Assembly: GCA_016165875.1 (NCBI GenBank)
Contig: JABBOT010000003.1
Coordinates: 26,058,983 to 26,122,982, forward strand
Direction: 5' to 3'
Length of the DNA: 64,000 bases
From: Acanthopleura granulata
Lineage: Eukaryota > Mollusca > Polyplacophora > Chitonida > Chitonidae
Shown: piece after piece, positions 54,613-64,000 of the stretch
How positions within the stretch are numbered: position 1 is the stretch's first letter
Layout of the letters: every line of letters starts with the position of its first letter
Program-made: the position numbers and the translations under genes
Notes under the pieces: model-generated
What the model saw: the letters and a program-made list of their open reading frames with translations, nothing else
The model's database searches: none
Told to the model about the DNA's origin: nothing

Positions 54613-54679
54613 ACCGTCCGCTTGTCGGGGACACACCATGAAGGTCTCGTACCTTTCCACGGAGTCCACTGGCTTAGAT
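54613..54679 (-). pseudogene. Oxygenase copy A, exon with VDSVERYETFMV
   Basis: The acceptor is TTGTTGACAAG and the donor GTAAGT. It aligns codon for codon with the copy B exon 59886-59820, which has a stop. The frame here is intact. Confidence 0.7.
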
Positions 54680-54871
54680 CTTGTCAACAAACCAAACAGT
54701 ATACAAGAAGGTATAGATGGATCAGATTTAAACAAGGAGCCAAATGTGAAAATAAATGAAAGCTTTCACTTCCAGAAGCATGTTGATGTGAGAGTAAGAT
54801 GCTGATTTGATTATCAGTGGATTAGATCTAAAGGATATGCCTGTACAAACCGAGGGTCGCGGTGACATTTC

Positions 54872-55129
54872 AGGGGATATGATTTACTTCCAGAACAAGG
54901 TCGAGTATATAAAAAATCAATGTTTATGTCTGAACGCCATTCCCCAATATTGTACCCATATCGAGAGGAGTCGTTTGTGTCAGCGAAGCCTTATTACTAC
55001 GCTGGACACCATAGATGGAAACCCAACCAGTCACAGAACACCGTCATGGGCCGACCAGTAGTTGGATATACCAGTATATTTTCATGCTGCGCACTAAAGC
55101 CAGCAAAGCACCAAGGCCGCCAATCTTAA
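54872..55129 (+). other. Candidate + strand exon of unknown protein
   Basis: After an acceptor-like GACATTTCAG the frame is open to TAA at 55127-55129, about 85 codons. The peptide is rich in Tyr, His, Ser and Pro (GYDLLPEQGRVYKKSMFMSE ... KPYYYAGHHRWKPNQSQNTV). No family is recognised, and no upstream exon was found. It lies just upstream of oxygenase copy A on the opposite strand. It could be chance or a transposon piece. Confidence 0.2.
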
Positions 55130-56040
55130 GTGTTCAGCCATGACCCAGCTCAGATTCAAACTTAAGTCACTGGCTTATGAGGCGGATTATCTAATTATTC
55201 TAGCCATAATATCTTTCTGAACCACGTTCATTTGTAAATTTCAGACGGTACGAAATTGTTCCCCGAGTAAAAAAAAAATGGGTCAAATGGATGTAAAAAA
55301 ATCACTGCAAACCTCACTGCTTTATGTGAGCACAATTATACACTCAGAAATAGTGACATATTATAGCAAAAAACAAGAGTACACCCCTGGATTCGACTTC
55401 CTTTTGACGAAGTGTTCCACATTGACTTTGGCGTTTAATCTGATAATATAGAAAACTATTAATTAATTAAATGGATCGACCACAACTAACCTTCTACCTC
55501 AGTTCTGGGAACAAGTCTTCGATCTGGCGATTGTTTCGTACAACGAAAGTTACCTAGGAAGTTCCAAACTAAATCAGTGTCATTGCAACACTATATGCGC
55601 AAAGTAAGACAATAAATTAGTTCGCGCTTAAGATGACCCCCCCCCCTCACTAATGATGCTCACCTGTATGATGCTATTGTTCATATTTGCACAGTTCATT
55701 TAAAACTGCATTGCTTTATTACGTACTTTTGTGTTCTGCGTTGAGTGTAAATGTCCGAAGATATGTAGACTGTCACCGTGTACAATTTGGAGATTGCACG
55801 ATCAGTTTCATCTCTTGCTACGTAAAAATGACATATTGCCGTTAATATTCTTTAATCTTCTTGAAGGGTATGCATACATGTATCAGCATTTCAGCTGCGT
55901 TCTCACCCAAGAGTCGGATATGCACAGGGAGTTTGAGGACAACACCACTCAATGTACTTCAGGTAATGTGTAATGAATGGCCATTATACATTAGACGCCA
56001 GTTCCGTACTTTAAAATATGTTACTAAACTTTAGTCCGCC
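55130..56040. other. No gene recognised
   Basis: AT-rich sequence between the + candidate exon and the LINE remnant. A short C-run is at about 55635. Nothing else was identified. Confidence 0.4.
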
Positions 56041-57200
56041 ACTGAAAATTCGGCCTCTGATGTGTTGAAGGCACCTGTCTGTGATGTCCTATATGAAGAC
56101 AACCTGAAGGATCCTCAGCCTTTTAAGCTCCGGGGTAATAATATCTCCCAGAGATCTGGTGCTGACCAATTTGTGGTCCAAATCTGTATTATTCCTCTTT
56201 TCCCACCTTGGCACCTTTGTGTCCCGAACATTTTCGTTTGACTTGTTTGCCTCAGGTTAAAAAATCTCACCATCCAGACGTCAGTAGACTGTGTTGTACT
56301 GATTACATTAACAGAAATTGGTCAGAGTATTTGCAGAATTTTCCGATGCCTCGAATTGGCCTGATACCGATAGGGTTGCGGCTGCTATAAGCATCCCAGA
56401 ACATAATTATGGTAACAAGTCCAGATTGTCTGACTACGTGTCTGTATACTCTGCAGAGTTAAAGGGTATTCTAGTGGCTCTCCACTTTCTTAACGTGTTT
56501 AAACCATTGAAATGTGTAATATTAAGTGAAATCTTTAAAATGCCCGAATGTCATCAAATGCTTACCACTTGTGCTTGAAGTTTTATACCTATATACTTCA
56601 CTAGCCCGCGAAGGGATCTCTGTATTTTTTGAGTGGGTGCCGAGTCATGTTGATGTCTCTGGTAACGAGCAAGCTGACGCACTGGTTAAAGCAGGCCTGT
56701 TAATGAAAGACGTAACTCATGTAATACCCCTTTCTGTTTCAGAAGTGATGAACCAACTAAAAAGCTTTTTCATCAGCTTGTGGCAGTGTGACTGGGATAA
56801 TAAGATGAAAGGGAGGTTTTTCCATCAGATGTGCCCGCTTGTGACCTCTCGGTTTGTGCGGCTTCCTAATAGACGGGCCGATGTCCTTGTTCACCGACTG
56901 GTCTCGGGTCATTTCCCAGTGAATTCATATTTACATAGATTTAATCAGCACGACTCAGGTCTTTGTGGGGCCTGTTTAGTAAGAGGTTAAATCTCACACC
57001 TGTTATTTCATTGTAAAACCTACAATAATGCAAGGAAACTTTTTTTGCAGATTTAATTAAAGGTGGAGTCACTAACCCTTCCTTAGAAACTGTATTCAAA
57101 ACGTTGCATATTGGAAGCCTCCAGGCTGTTGTCTCCTTTTTACTACGATGGAAGAAATTCCAGAGAGTATGTAGTTATTGGTTCAGGGTTTAATGAATTG
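56041..57200 (+). mobile_element. 5'-truncated non-LTR retrotransposon (LINE), RNase H and C-terminal part
   Basis: The remnant begins in the segment between reverse transcriptase and RNase H (block IPLFPPWHL). It passes through an RNase H domain and a C-terminal Cys/His motif (GLCGACLV, then LFHCK). It ends with a helical FLLRWKKFQRVCSY piece and stop near 57192. RNase H in LINEs removes the RNA strand after target-primed copying. No reverse transcriptase, endonuclease or target-site duplication was identified. The frame is broken at least twice, so the copy is dead. Confidence 0.75.
56300..56990 (+). pseudogene. LINE RNase H domain, frameshifted
   Basis: The first part (to ~56525) gives FSDASNWPDTDRVAAAISIP and YSAELKGILVALHFLN, the Asp and Glu blocks of RNase H. 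The second part, in another frame (56526-56990), gives VFFEWVPSHVDVSGNEQADA with the last His and Asp block, then RRADVLVHRLVSGHFPVNSY. The third acidic block reads SEI in place of the usual Asp-Ser. The frame change near 56525 breaks the enzyme. Confidence 0.75.
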
Positions 57201-57411
57201 ATATAATATTGGCCTAATGGCCATCTTTTCTCAGAGCTGATTTCCCTTTCCATTTTCTTTGCATCTCTGTCCACCCATTTTACCTATATCTATGCGAAAC
57301 CCTCCAACTTGCACCTGTGTTTATATAGAAGACAAAGCCAAGTGTTGAAGTGTTCTGTTTTTTTTCGCTCATTAGCACATATCTTGCTTGCGTATGGGGT
57401 TGCCATTCCAT

Positions 57412-57541
<130 letters not shown>

Positions 57542-57898
57542 TAATGTAGCGTCACTTGTTCAGTAGTTTCTCATGTGATGTCTTATTTTCTTCCTGTGTC
57601 TGACAAACGTGCAACTTAGTTTTAATTATATAGTTAATAATGTCCAAAATCCAGCCTATCTTGTGTGGGTAAAGGCAGTCCTAAATATGAACTCTTTTTG
57701 TGGCGTATATTTTTTTTTGTATAAATGTTGCGCTATGGACTTCGCATGGATTACTGACGTCATATACTTAAATTCATCCGCACATGTGCAAACGCTTTTG
57801 TAAACTTGACAGCGATAAATCTAGCTGCTTTGAGACCCATTATAATATTGTGCCTTTGCTCGACTTTACATTTATGGGACAAACAGAATCATCAACTC

Positions 57899-57992
57899 GT
57901 GATCCTGTAGAATCAAATTTATTAACTCGAGTCCAAACTTTTTGTAAACTTTTTTTAACTGTCGTTTAATAAATTTGATACTACAGGATCAC
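57899..57992. repeat. 94-bp hairpin (inverted repeat, 25-bp arms)
   Basis: Arms start GTGATCCTGTAG and end ATCAAATTTATT. They match at 24 of 25 positions and enclose a 44-bp AT-rich loop. It may be a tiny foldback element or a MITE remnant. Confidence 0.85.
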
Positions 57993-58261
57993 TCATTGGA
58001 GATCCTCTATGTATGCACCCGAATTAAGGAATTAATGATTTCTCACGAAGGCAACACTGAGAGCGGGAGACTTAGAAAAATGATAATGCTGAAAAGTGCT
58101 CTACGAGTCACAGCGCAGATTTCAGAATAATGTTTATTAAAAGTTAGGCCTGCCGAATCATATTTATCGAGGGAGATAACGTGTGAAAACAACCAGCTCG
58201 TGATTAACACATTTTAAATGTTCATTGTTTGAAGTTATGGGCGAAAGAACTGAGTTATTCC

Positions 58262-58460
58262 CCCTGAGTATTTCACTTACACGACGGCGGCCAGAAAGCG
58301 GACAGAGCTAGAAACCCACGAAAATCCGTACGTTATTGGCAGACCTTCTCGCGTACGGTCGAAGAGAAAGCCAGCATGAGCTTGACTTGAACTCACAGCG
58401 ACCACACCGATGAGGGGCTGCTGAATCATTGTGCTGCGTTAGCAGGCTAACCAATCAACG
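58262..58460 (-). mobile_element. SINE, family 1, without tail
   Basis: Reverse-complement copy: TATTTCACTTACACGACGGC, GGCAGACCTTCTCGCGTACG, AAGCCAGCATGAGCTTGACT, ACTCACAGCGACCAC and GCTGCGTTAGCAGGCTAACC (A-box end). Its AAATA tail is missing. Confidence 0.85.
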
Positions 58461-58477
58461 GATATGCTATACATCCC

Positions 58478-58603
58478 AGGGGGTCTCCGTGATTCAGTTG
58501 GTTAGCGCGTTAGCGCAGCGCAATGACCCAGAATCCTCTCACCATTGTCATCGCTGTGAGTCCAAATTCAGCTTAAAACATCAATCAAATAAATAAATAA
58601 ATA
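58478..58603 (+). mobile_element. SINE, family 1, internally deleted
   Basis: The head GGGGGTCTCCGTGATTCAGT, GGTTAGCGCGTTAGCGCAGC and TCGCTGTGAGTCCAAATTCA is joined directly to the tail TTAAAACATCAATCAAAT plus AAATA units. About 150 bp of the body is absent. It stands head-to-head with the previous SINE, 17 bp apart. Confidence 0.9.
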
Positions 58604-58979
58604 TAAATCTCTGGTGCTGCAACATCAAAACATGGATTTGAGCTCACAACCTTTTGGACAGGTGAGCCTGTAACAAATTATAACGCATTAACTTGTAAAA
58701 CTCCTCCCCACCTTTAGCAAAGACATGTGATCCGTTGTTCCTTCTTGGAGATACGTCACACTTATAAGTGCATACGTGCTAAAAAGGCGCATAGGTAGTA
58801 CATAAACACTGCAGCGTCAGAACGAAAAACGACGGGCTTCTCTGGAATTTGGACATTTTTGTGTAGACCGTCAATCTCCAATTCCGAGAGAATGTTTAAA
58901 GCCTCCTTATAGTACACAAAATCTGGTCTTCAATTTTTTTTCAAAGTTGCACTGAAAGTTTAGACGAAAATGAGCTTAC

Positions 58980-59090
58980 CACAGCTTTGAGTCTGTCGCT
59001 GGTCCATCTCTGCACGAGCTTGCCGATTAACAGTATCACGGTGTCCGGGATGTAGGGTACAGCCATCCACTCATCGGATTCTTTCTTAAC
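58980..59090 (-). pseudogene. Oxygenase copy B, VP-x-P / QRWT exon
   Basis: 37 codons between acceptor CGTATTTTCAG and donor GTAAGC, with an intact frame. It starts VKKESDEWMAVPYIP and contains LVQRWTSDR. Confidence 0.78.
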
Positions 59091-59461
59091 CTGAAAATAC
59101 GTGTACAAGCAAACGTGTGCAAGTTATGTAAGAACCTGCTTCAAAGTCATTTGAAATTTGGAAAAGTGACAAAGTATGCAAATTTTACAAATTATGAAAG
59201 TATTCAAATTTCAAAGCTGACAGAAGTATTTTTTAATGTTGTTTGAAGCTTGTCTGTTAGTACCATCCAAGCTAAAACATAAAACACTGAAAATATGTTT
59301 TTGAATATGACATTGTACACAGAAGGCTCTTATCTCCCCGGAAGAGGATTTATAAACTTAAAATCATTTTAACAATACAGAGGCAAAGTTTCACTTGCTC
59401 TAAACAAACGTCTTTTACGTGGTTATTTCCTTGTCTTATATGAGTGCGTTTGTTTTGTTAC

Positions 59462-59555
59462 CTCTGGGCCTCCAGCCCTTTCCTGGTAAATTATGGGAAG
59501 TGTGCCGATGTCGAAATGCTCATGGAAACGAACCTGGCCAGGCTGAGGTACCGTG
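59462..59555 (-). pseudogene. Oxygenase copy B, metal-site exon
   Basis: It encodes TVPQPGQVRFHEHFDIGTLP and IIYQERAGGPE before donor GTAACA. The H-F-D ligands are kept, unlike copy A. The expected AG before the exon is missing. Confidence 0.72.
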
Positions 59556-59819
59556 GAGATGAAGAAAAGAAAAAAAAACATGCCAGCAGTTCTCAGACTA
59601 TGGTAGAATTTGCTAAGTTTCTACACGTGAGTTGGAATAACAACGAAAATATCATTTGTTCAGTGTATAAGTTCGGGGATTAACCACAAAAAAATCCTCT
59701 GGATAAACCCCGTGCGTTATTATAATCTCCCATCTGCACGTCAGGCTTAATTTTAACTTGCGAAATTATTCCACAATCTAACTTAAATGAACACTTTTAT
59801 TTTTGTCATGGAACCTGTC

Positions 59820-59886
59820 GTCGTCGGCCTGTCGGGTTCACACCATAAATGTTTCAAACCTTTCCACGGAGTCTACTTGCTTATAC
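59820..59886 (-). pseudogene. Oxygenase copy B, exon with in-frame TGA and lost donor
   Basis: Same 67-base span as 54679-54613 of copy A. The frame reads YKQVDSVERFETFMV, then TGA, then TRQADDD. Confidence 0.72.
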
Positions 59887-60487
59887 CTTTTCAGGAAAAC
59901 GAGAAACATACACAAGTACAGTGATGATTAAAACTTGAACAGACAGTAAAATGTGATGGAAAACAATTTTCATTAATTATCATTACATCTTGATGCGATT
60001 TTGGGAAGTATTTTCAAATAACATGAAATGAATGTTTGCATGATTGAGGATGTAGCATTATTATCATTTTTCAGGTGCTCAATCTCAATAGCAGCAATTA
60101 TGGCGCTGCCCTACTAGACTGTCACGCTCAAGACACAGGAGAAGACATCCTCTCTGTCACAGGATTCTTAAGCGCGAGGCCAAGATGCTGCCTCACTTGA
60201 ATGCTGTGCCCAAGACACCAGGCAAGACAGCCAAACCTGTCACGATACGCTGACTGTCAGGTTCATCTGTGCTTCGCGGGTACTTTTCTGCTGACCGCCA
60301 GATCAGGAAATACCATGATTGCCTATTTTGTTTTAAATCTTAAGTCTTAATCATGATCCTAAGATTGAATCATCGACTTAGATTAATTTTCCGTTCAATG
60401 TGCCTAAAGATGACTATCAAAATAATAGAAAATAATAAAAAAATCAACTGGACGTTTCGGCTGAAAATATGAAAAAATGGTTTTTAC

Positions 60488-60606
60488 CTTTCGATTTCTC
60501 TGTTGGCATATCCATGCAGAAGAGCGTCGTCTCGTCGAGTGTACTTTTTCTTTATATTTTTCGGCAGAGAGAAAACTTCTCTTGATATGTCATACAAGTA
60601 CTTAAT
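60488..60606 (-). pseudogene. Oxygenase copy B, N-terminal-half exon
   Basis: The acceptor is TTTTTCCGCTAG and the donor GTAAAA, with 39 codons plus two bases. The motif LPKNIKKKYTRRDDALLHGY matches the family block where a helix ending F.LP...K.KY is followed by HGY. Its exit phase fits the next exon (AG + G). Confidence 0.72.
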
Positions 60607-60803
60607 CTAGCGGAAAAACACAAAGATTACATACCGTACATGACAAGGCACAGACTGAATGGTTTTATATTTACAAAATATATAAAGCAGCCATATATAA
60701 ATAATATATGTAGCCAGAGACAAGATCATGTATCCACATACATGAAACAACAAACGAGATTTGAACTCAGGTCCTCAATACAGAAAGGCTGCAGTGGAAG
60801 TAA

Positions 60804-60932
60804 TGACAACGCAGCTTACCTACAAGATGTGCGGTGACTGTGGTAGTGACAACGCAGCCTACCTACAAGATGTGCGGTGACTGTGGTAGTGACAACGCAG
60901 CCTACCTGCAAGATGTGCGGTGAATGTAGATT
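60804..60932. repeat. 43-bp tandem repeat, three units
   Basis: TGACAACGCAGC(C/T)TACCT followed by ACAAGATGTGCGGTGACTG and TGGTAG repeats at 60804, 60847 and 60890. A worn fourth unit is near 60950. Confidence 0.93.
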
Positions 60933-61014
60933 AGTATGTCTTAGAAAAAATGACAACGTATAGCCAGCCACGTAAGATGTACGGTGACAATAGTTAGAAT
61001 TATATCGGCTAAAA

Positions 61015-61095
61015 CGATATTTGATAGGTGCTTTACGCCACACTCAAGAATAGTTCATTTATTCGACGCCAGCCAGTATTATGGTGCAATATGTT
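61015..61095 (-). mobile_element. SINE fragment, family 1 (3' end)
   Basis: Reverse-complement tail: ATATTTGATAGGTGCTTTAC, GCCACACTCAAGAATAGTTC, CGACGCCAGCCAGTATTATG. Confidence 0.75.
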
Positions 61096-61099
61096 TGCA

Positions 61100-63725
61100 C
61101 GATAACTGATGTTAATGCACAACCATCATGTAAAAATGCAGTGAGCCCATACAAGGGAGACCGAAGGCGTAAGGAAACAGTCACTACACTCTACAGATAG
61201 AAAGCGGGCTTGTCTTTCCACGCGTTACGGGAATTCCGTTAAATAATTACTATTGCTAAAGCGCAGGACAATTAACTCTGCTTGTGAATGTTTCCAGGGT
61301 CCTTCGTCTAGGATCGCGTTCTATACAGTGTTGTTTAGAACGTCCGCTCGACACTTGTGAATCCACTTCTGTATAAAGACAAACAGTACAGTTGTGCGGA
61401 CGTGTCGGTGCACTCTACAGATATAGAACACAGTCTAAACTAGGACACGCATTAGGAATAGATGGCGAGCTTAATAGTCGCCGTGTCATAGACATACAGC
61501 GTCTTATGAAATCCAGTTTGACGTACCAGAGCTTAAAGAAACATGTTTAGCATTAATTTAATGAATGCGGTTTTCACTAGTAACTCAGATTGCACGAATC
61601 GGTTTTCCAAATTATAAAGCTGAAGCTAAAGTAACCCAATAAATGACAGGAAAATTGTAAAATGATTTACAAGACATGATCAAATCCCAGCCCTTCACTT
61701 ATTCGTTCAAACTAATATTTGCTTCATTCTTTTGGGAAGTGGAGTCCGGTCTTTGCGAATTTTGTACTAAAGCTACCATTCTGATCATTAAACTGATACT
61801 AACATTTAACATGTCTGAACAGACAAGGTTCAGCGAACAGGCTGAAGGAAAGCGTGACGTTAACATCTGGCGGACATAAGGGACAAGTCAACTTAGTTTA
61901 TATTTGTTTGGTGTAATCACTTGCCGTATTCAAAACGTTTCTGCTTTCAAGACCAGGTTTTTGGATGGAATAAACCCGAATGATCGGAGTTGTACCCCCT
62001 GACTTAAATCGGTACCTTAATTAGTCAGATCTACGTTTGGGCTTGTGACCTCAAATGCCGCTCTCGGCTGGCCGAGGCAGCTCTACTTTCATTCGACTAT
62101 ATTTCAGGTTAAGTTTATTTGTCAGCTCTGACCTGATTCTTGTCCTGGAGCATATATGTTACTATTCGGATGCATACAAATAATTACTGGGCTACTCTAA
62201 TCACTGTAAAAGTACCTGAGTGTTCGGAAATACATATCCATGCTCTTGAGATACTGTTGACAAAACATGCCAGTTTTATTCATTCGCAGATATTCACTGT
62301 CACGAAGACAGCTGGCCTATTTAGTGTAATACTTTAAGCGGTGTGCCAAAGGCTTAAAAACAAGACGTTCCGATACTCAAGTCTGGAAAAAGCCGTGTCA
62401 ACAATGTGTCAAAACATTTGTGTACCGCCCTTTCAATGGTGCTCATCTTCTTGGTTTCACTGCAATCGTTCCATGAGTATATCTTTATCCGGCGATATCA
62501 TGCCGAGTGCGACAGCCTCGATTAGAAAATGGCGCTTACCAAAACCACATTGGTAATACCTGCAACGAGATGGACTCATTATTCACAAATAAAATGATGA
62601 TATGAAGTCGGAATTACTGTAAGGTTGAAGGAAACCTGTTTTGTATAAGTTTGACATGTTGGGGACACTCAAAGATCAAGTTCTAGGTTGGTGAATGGAA
62701 GAGTACAGATCTGTATTTCTGAAAGATGAACTGGGAAGAATGAAACAGAACTGAATCCTAGAGTTGTGCTATACAATAGGTATTGGAGGAATATGTTAAA
62801 GAAAGAAATCCGAAACATTAAACTAGTTAATGCAACGAAAGAACCTTAACTACATGATAAAGTACCAAACGCAAATCATTAAAAATGCTCTGAAAGAATA
62901 GAAGTACTGTAGATTTCTTGTAGTCACCAGCGACAAACGACAAAAAAAAGCATCTGGAAATTCATTAAAAAAAATCAGTAATGACAAATGGCCACATCTT
63001 TGTGGAAACCTGAGAAACATAATGAAGTAGTGGGGATAGGCACGTTCTTCTCATTTCAAATCAATCCGGTTCTGGGACAAACATTCGGCTCTTTCAAAAA
63101 TGACAAAACAAGGGGTAAAGACAATGGAAAACCCTGGAAAAAACCCATGGAAAAACTTGAACTTTCACAAAATCTTTTACATACCACTTGGGTGCAATGG
63201 ATGCTATTTATTTTGAATCGCGTTATTAACTTACATGGAACATATATCCTCTACCCATTTTCCAGTGACATGTATTGCACCTCAAAGCTCAATATTGGGC
63301 ACACACTGTTTATCAGTGATATTGTAGTCTTCGTTTCTGAGCATTGCGCTGGCCGCTTTGTCGATGACTCTTAACGCCCTCCAAGTGTATGGACATGCCT
63401 TCGATTGGACATCTGTTACCTAAATTTACTTCGGTAAATAAAAATAGATGAAATGAAATCATGTTGTATATCCACCGTGACATATGGAAATTCATACCCT
63501 TTCTGAATGCCGGTTATAAAATGAGAGGTCTTGGTCTTCTGCTTATATTTCATTCAAGAGTGTGCATTCAAGCAGTGATGATGCACAGAAAGTTCGACAA
63601 AGGATCATGAACGTTTCCCCACGTTGTGTTACGAATATAATTTATGAATCTGGAATTGGCGCAGGCATGTGTGTGATCCTTTTACATTTGCTTTAATGAT
63701 TGATAACTAGTCAAGAATGAACTAC
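61100..63725. other. Gap between oxygenase copies B and C, no gene recognised
   Basis: Frames at 61676-61879 and 62988-63374 (+) are open but have no family resemblance or convincing splice sites. The N-terminal exons of copy B and the C-terminal exon of copy C should lie here, but I could not find them. Confidence 0.4.
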
Positions 63726-63836
63726 CATAGCTTTGAGTCGGTCATTTGTCCATCTCTGCATGTGTTTACCTACTAACAGGATCACGGTGTCCATGGTGTG
63801 CGGTACAGCCATCCATTCGCCGGATTCTTTCTTAAC
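63726..63836 (-). CDS. 2-oxoglutarate/Fe(II) oxygenase, copy C: one exon (partial gene)
   Basis: 37 codons with the same limits as in copies A and B: acceptor TGTGTACGTAG, donor GTAGTT. It starts VKKESGEWMAVPHTM and contains HMQRWTNDR. The usual PYIP(G/D) reads PHTMD, and the donor is weaker than in A (GTAAGT) and B (GTAAGC). The earlier exons lie beyond the window edge. Whether this copy is alive cannot be told from here. Confidence 0.7.
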
Positions 63837-64000
63837 CTACGTACACAAGAATTTCAAAATTATACGGCCTAAAACGCTGTTAACGCGAAGTATAAATAGC
63901 TTATACAGAGACGTAATCGAATAATCTTTAAAATCCGTAAATAAAATACAGAACCACTTCAATTCTTTTCTAGTTCTTTGCACTGATATTACTTTAACTG

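Larger units (their letters stand above)
51206..54679 (-). pseudogene. 2-oxoglutarate/Fe(II) oxygenase, isopenicillin-N-synthase-like, copy A (decayed)
   Basis: Recognised exons on the - strand, in order: 54679-54613 (VDSVERYETFMVCPRQADG), 53857-53756 (AEYKQAALTVYYELRELPKC), 52435-52344 (RFYEHCNIGTVNLIYQDSTG), 51890-51780 (GEWLAVPYIPGIVILLVGKL, MQRWTSDR) and 51411-51206 (DRQSLTYFPALYDDFDV to a final TGA). Family enzymes hold Fe(II) with HxD...H and oxidise small molecules with 2-oxoglutarate and O2. Here HxD reads H-C-N, the late His position appears as Arg with a one-base slip just after it, and an in-frame TGA (53758-53756) ends the second exon early. The first exon of the family (seen in copy B) was not found. 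It is very probably a pseudogene. Confidence 0.75.
58980..60606 (-). pseudogene. 2-oxoglutarate/Fe(II) oxygenase, copy B (decayed)
   Basis: Recognised exons on the - strand, in order: 60606-60488 (REVFSLPKNIKKKYTRRDDA, HGYANREIER), 59886-59820 (VDSVERFETFMV then TGA), about 59555-59462 (RFHEHFDIGTLPIIYQE, with an intact HxD) and 59090-58980 (DEWMAVPYIPDTVILLIGKL, VQRWTSDR). The helical exon present in copy A is absent from the short gap between 59556 and 59819. The second exon has a stop where copy A has Cys. Its donor reads GACAGG where copy A has GTAAGT, and the acceptor of the third exon reads CTCCAC with no AG. The C-terminal exon was not found. It is a pseudogene. Confidence 0.78.

Noticed and set aside
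62988..63374. 128-codon + strand frame
   Set aside because: No domain, biased Lys/Asn composition from AT-rich DNA, and no supporting splice or promoter context.

Overview
This is animal nuclear DNA: split genes with GT/AG introns, long AT-rich introns, tRNA-derived SINEs, a decayed LINE, microsatellites and a minisatellite. No bacterial, organellar or viral gene order is visible. The SINE types (tails of AAAACACCAATCAAATAAATAAATA type) and the gene content suggest a mollusc or another lophotrochozoan; I cannot name the species.

Left part (about 1-26.6 kb, + strand): a secreted heparin-binding growth factor gene of the pleiotrophin/midkine type. Eight exons are visible between 6897 and 24785. 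They encode one N-type domain and seven C-type repeats, all in symmetric phase 1-1 exons. The signal-peptide exon was not found. The introns are CpG-poor and hold a ~38-copy 36-bp minisatellite, a TTAA-flanked inverted-repeat element, a ~150-bp tandem repeat and SINE pieces.

Middle part (29-49 kb): a + strand gene for a ~408-residue NHL beta-propeller protein (31150-34836). It appears to have two alternative first coding exons that share start sequence and splice phase. It is followed on the - strand by two genes or gene pieces encoding basic, helical, coiled-coil-like N-termini. One is a complete three-exon gene (48463 down to 39782, 269 residues). The other is a single exon (37396-37174) of exactly the same length and phase.

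Right part (51-64 kb, - strand): a tandem array of at least three copies of an isopenicillin-N-synthase-like 2-oxoglutarate/Fe(II) oxygenase. Copies A and B are clearly decayed (changed metal ligands, in-frame stops, lost splice sites, missing exons). Copy C runs off the window. The array is interrupted by a 5'-truncated LINE with a broken RNase H domain, a long (TA)n tract, a small hairpin element and opposed SINEs.

CpG density rises at about 26.4-27 kb, close to the likely 3' end of the growth-factor transcript. This is the mosaic pattern expected for gene-body methylation in invertebrates. All gene models are hand-made from splice consensus, reading frame and family resemblance; nothing was aligned to a database.
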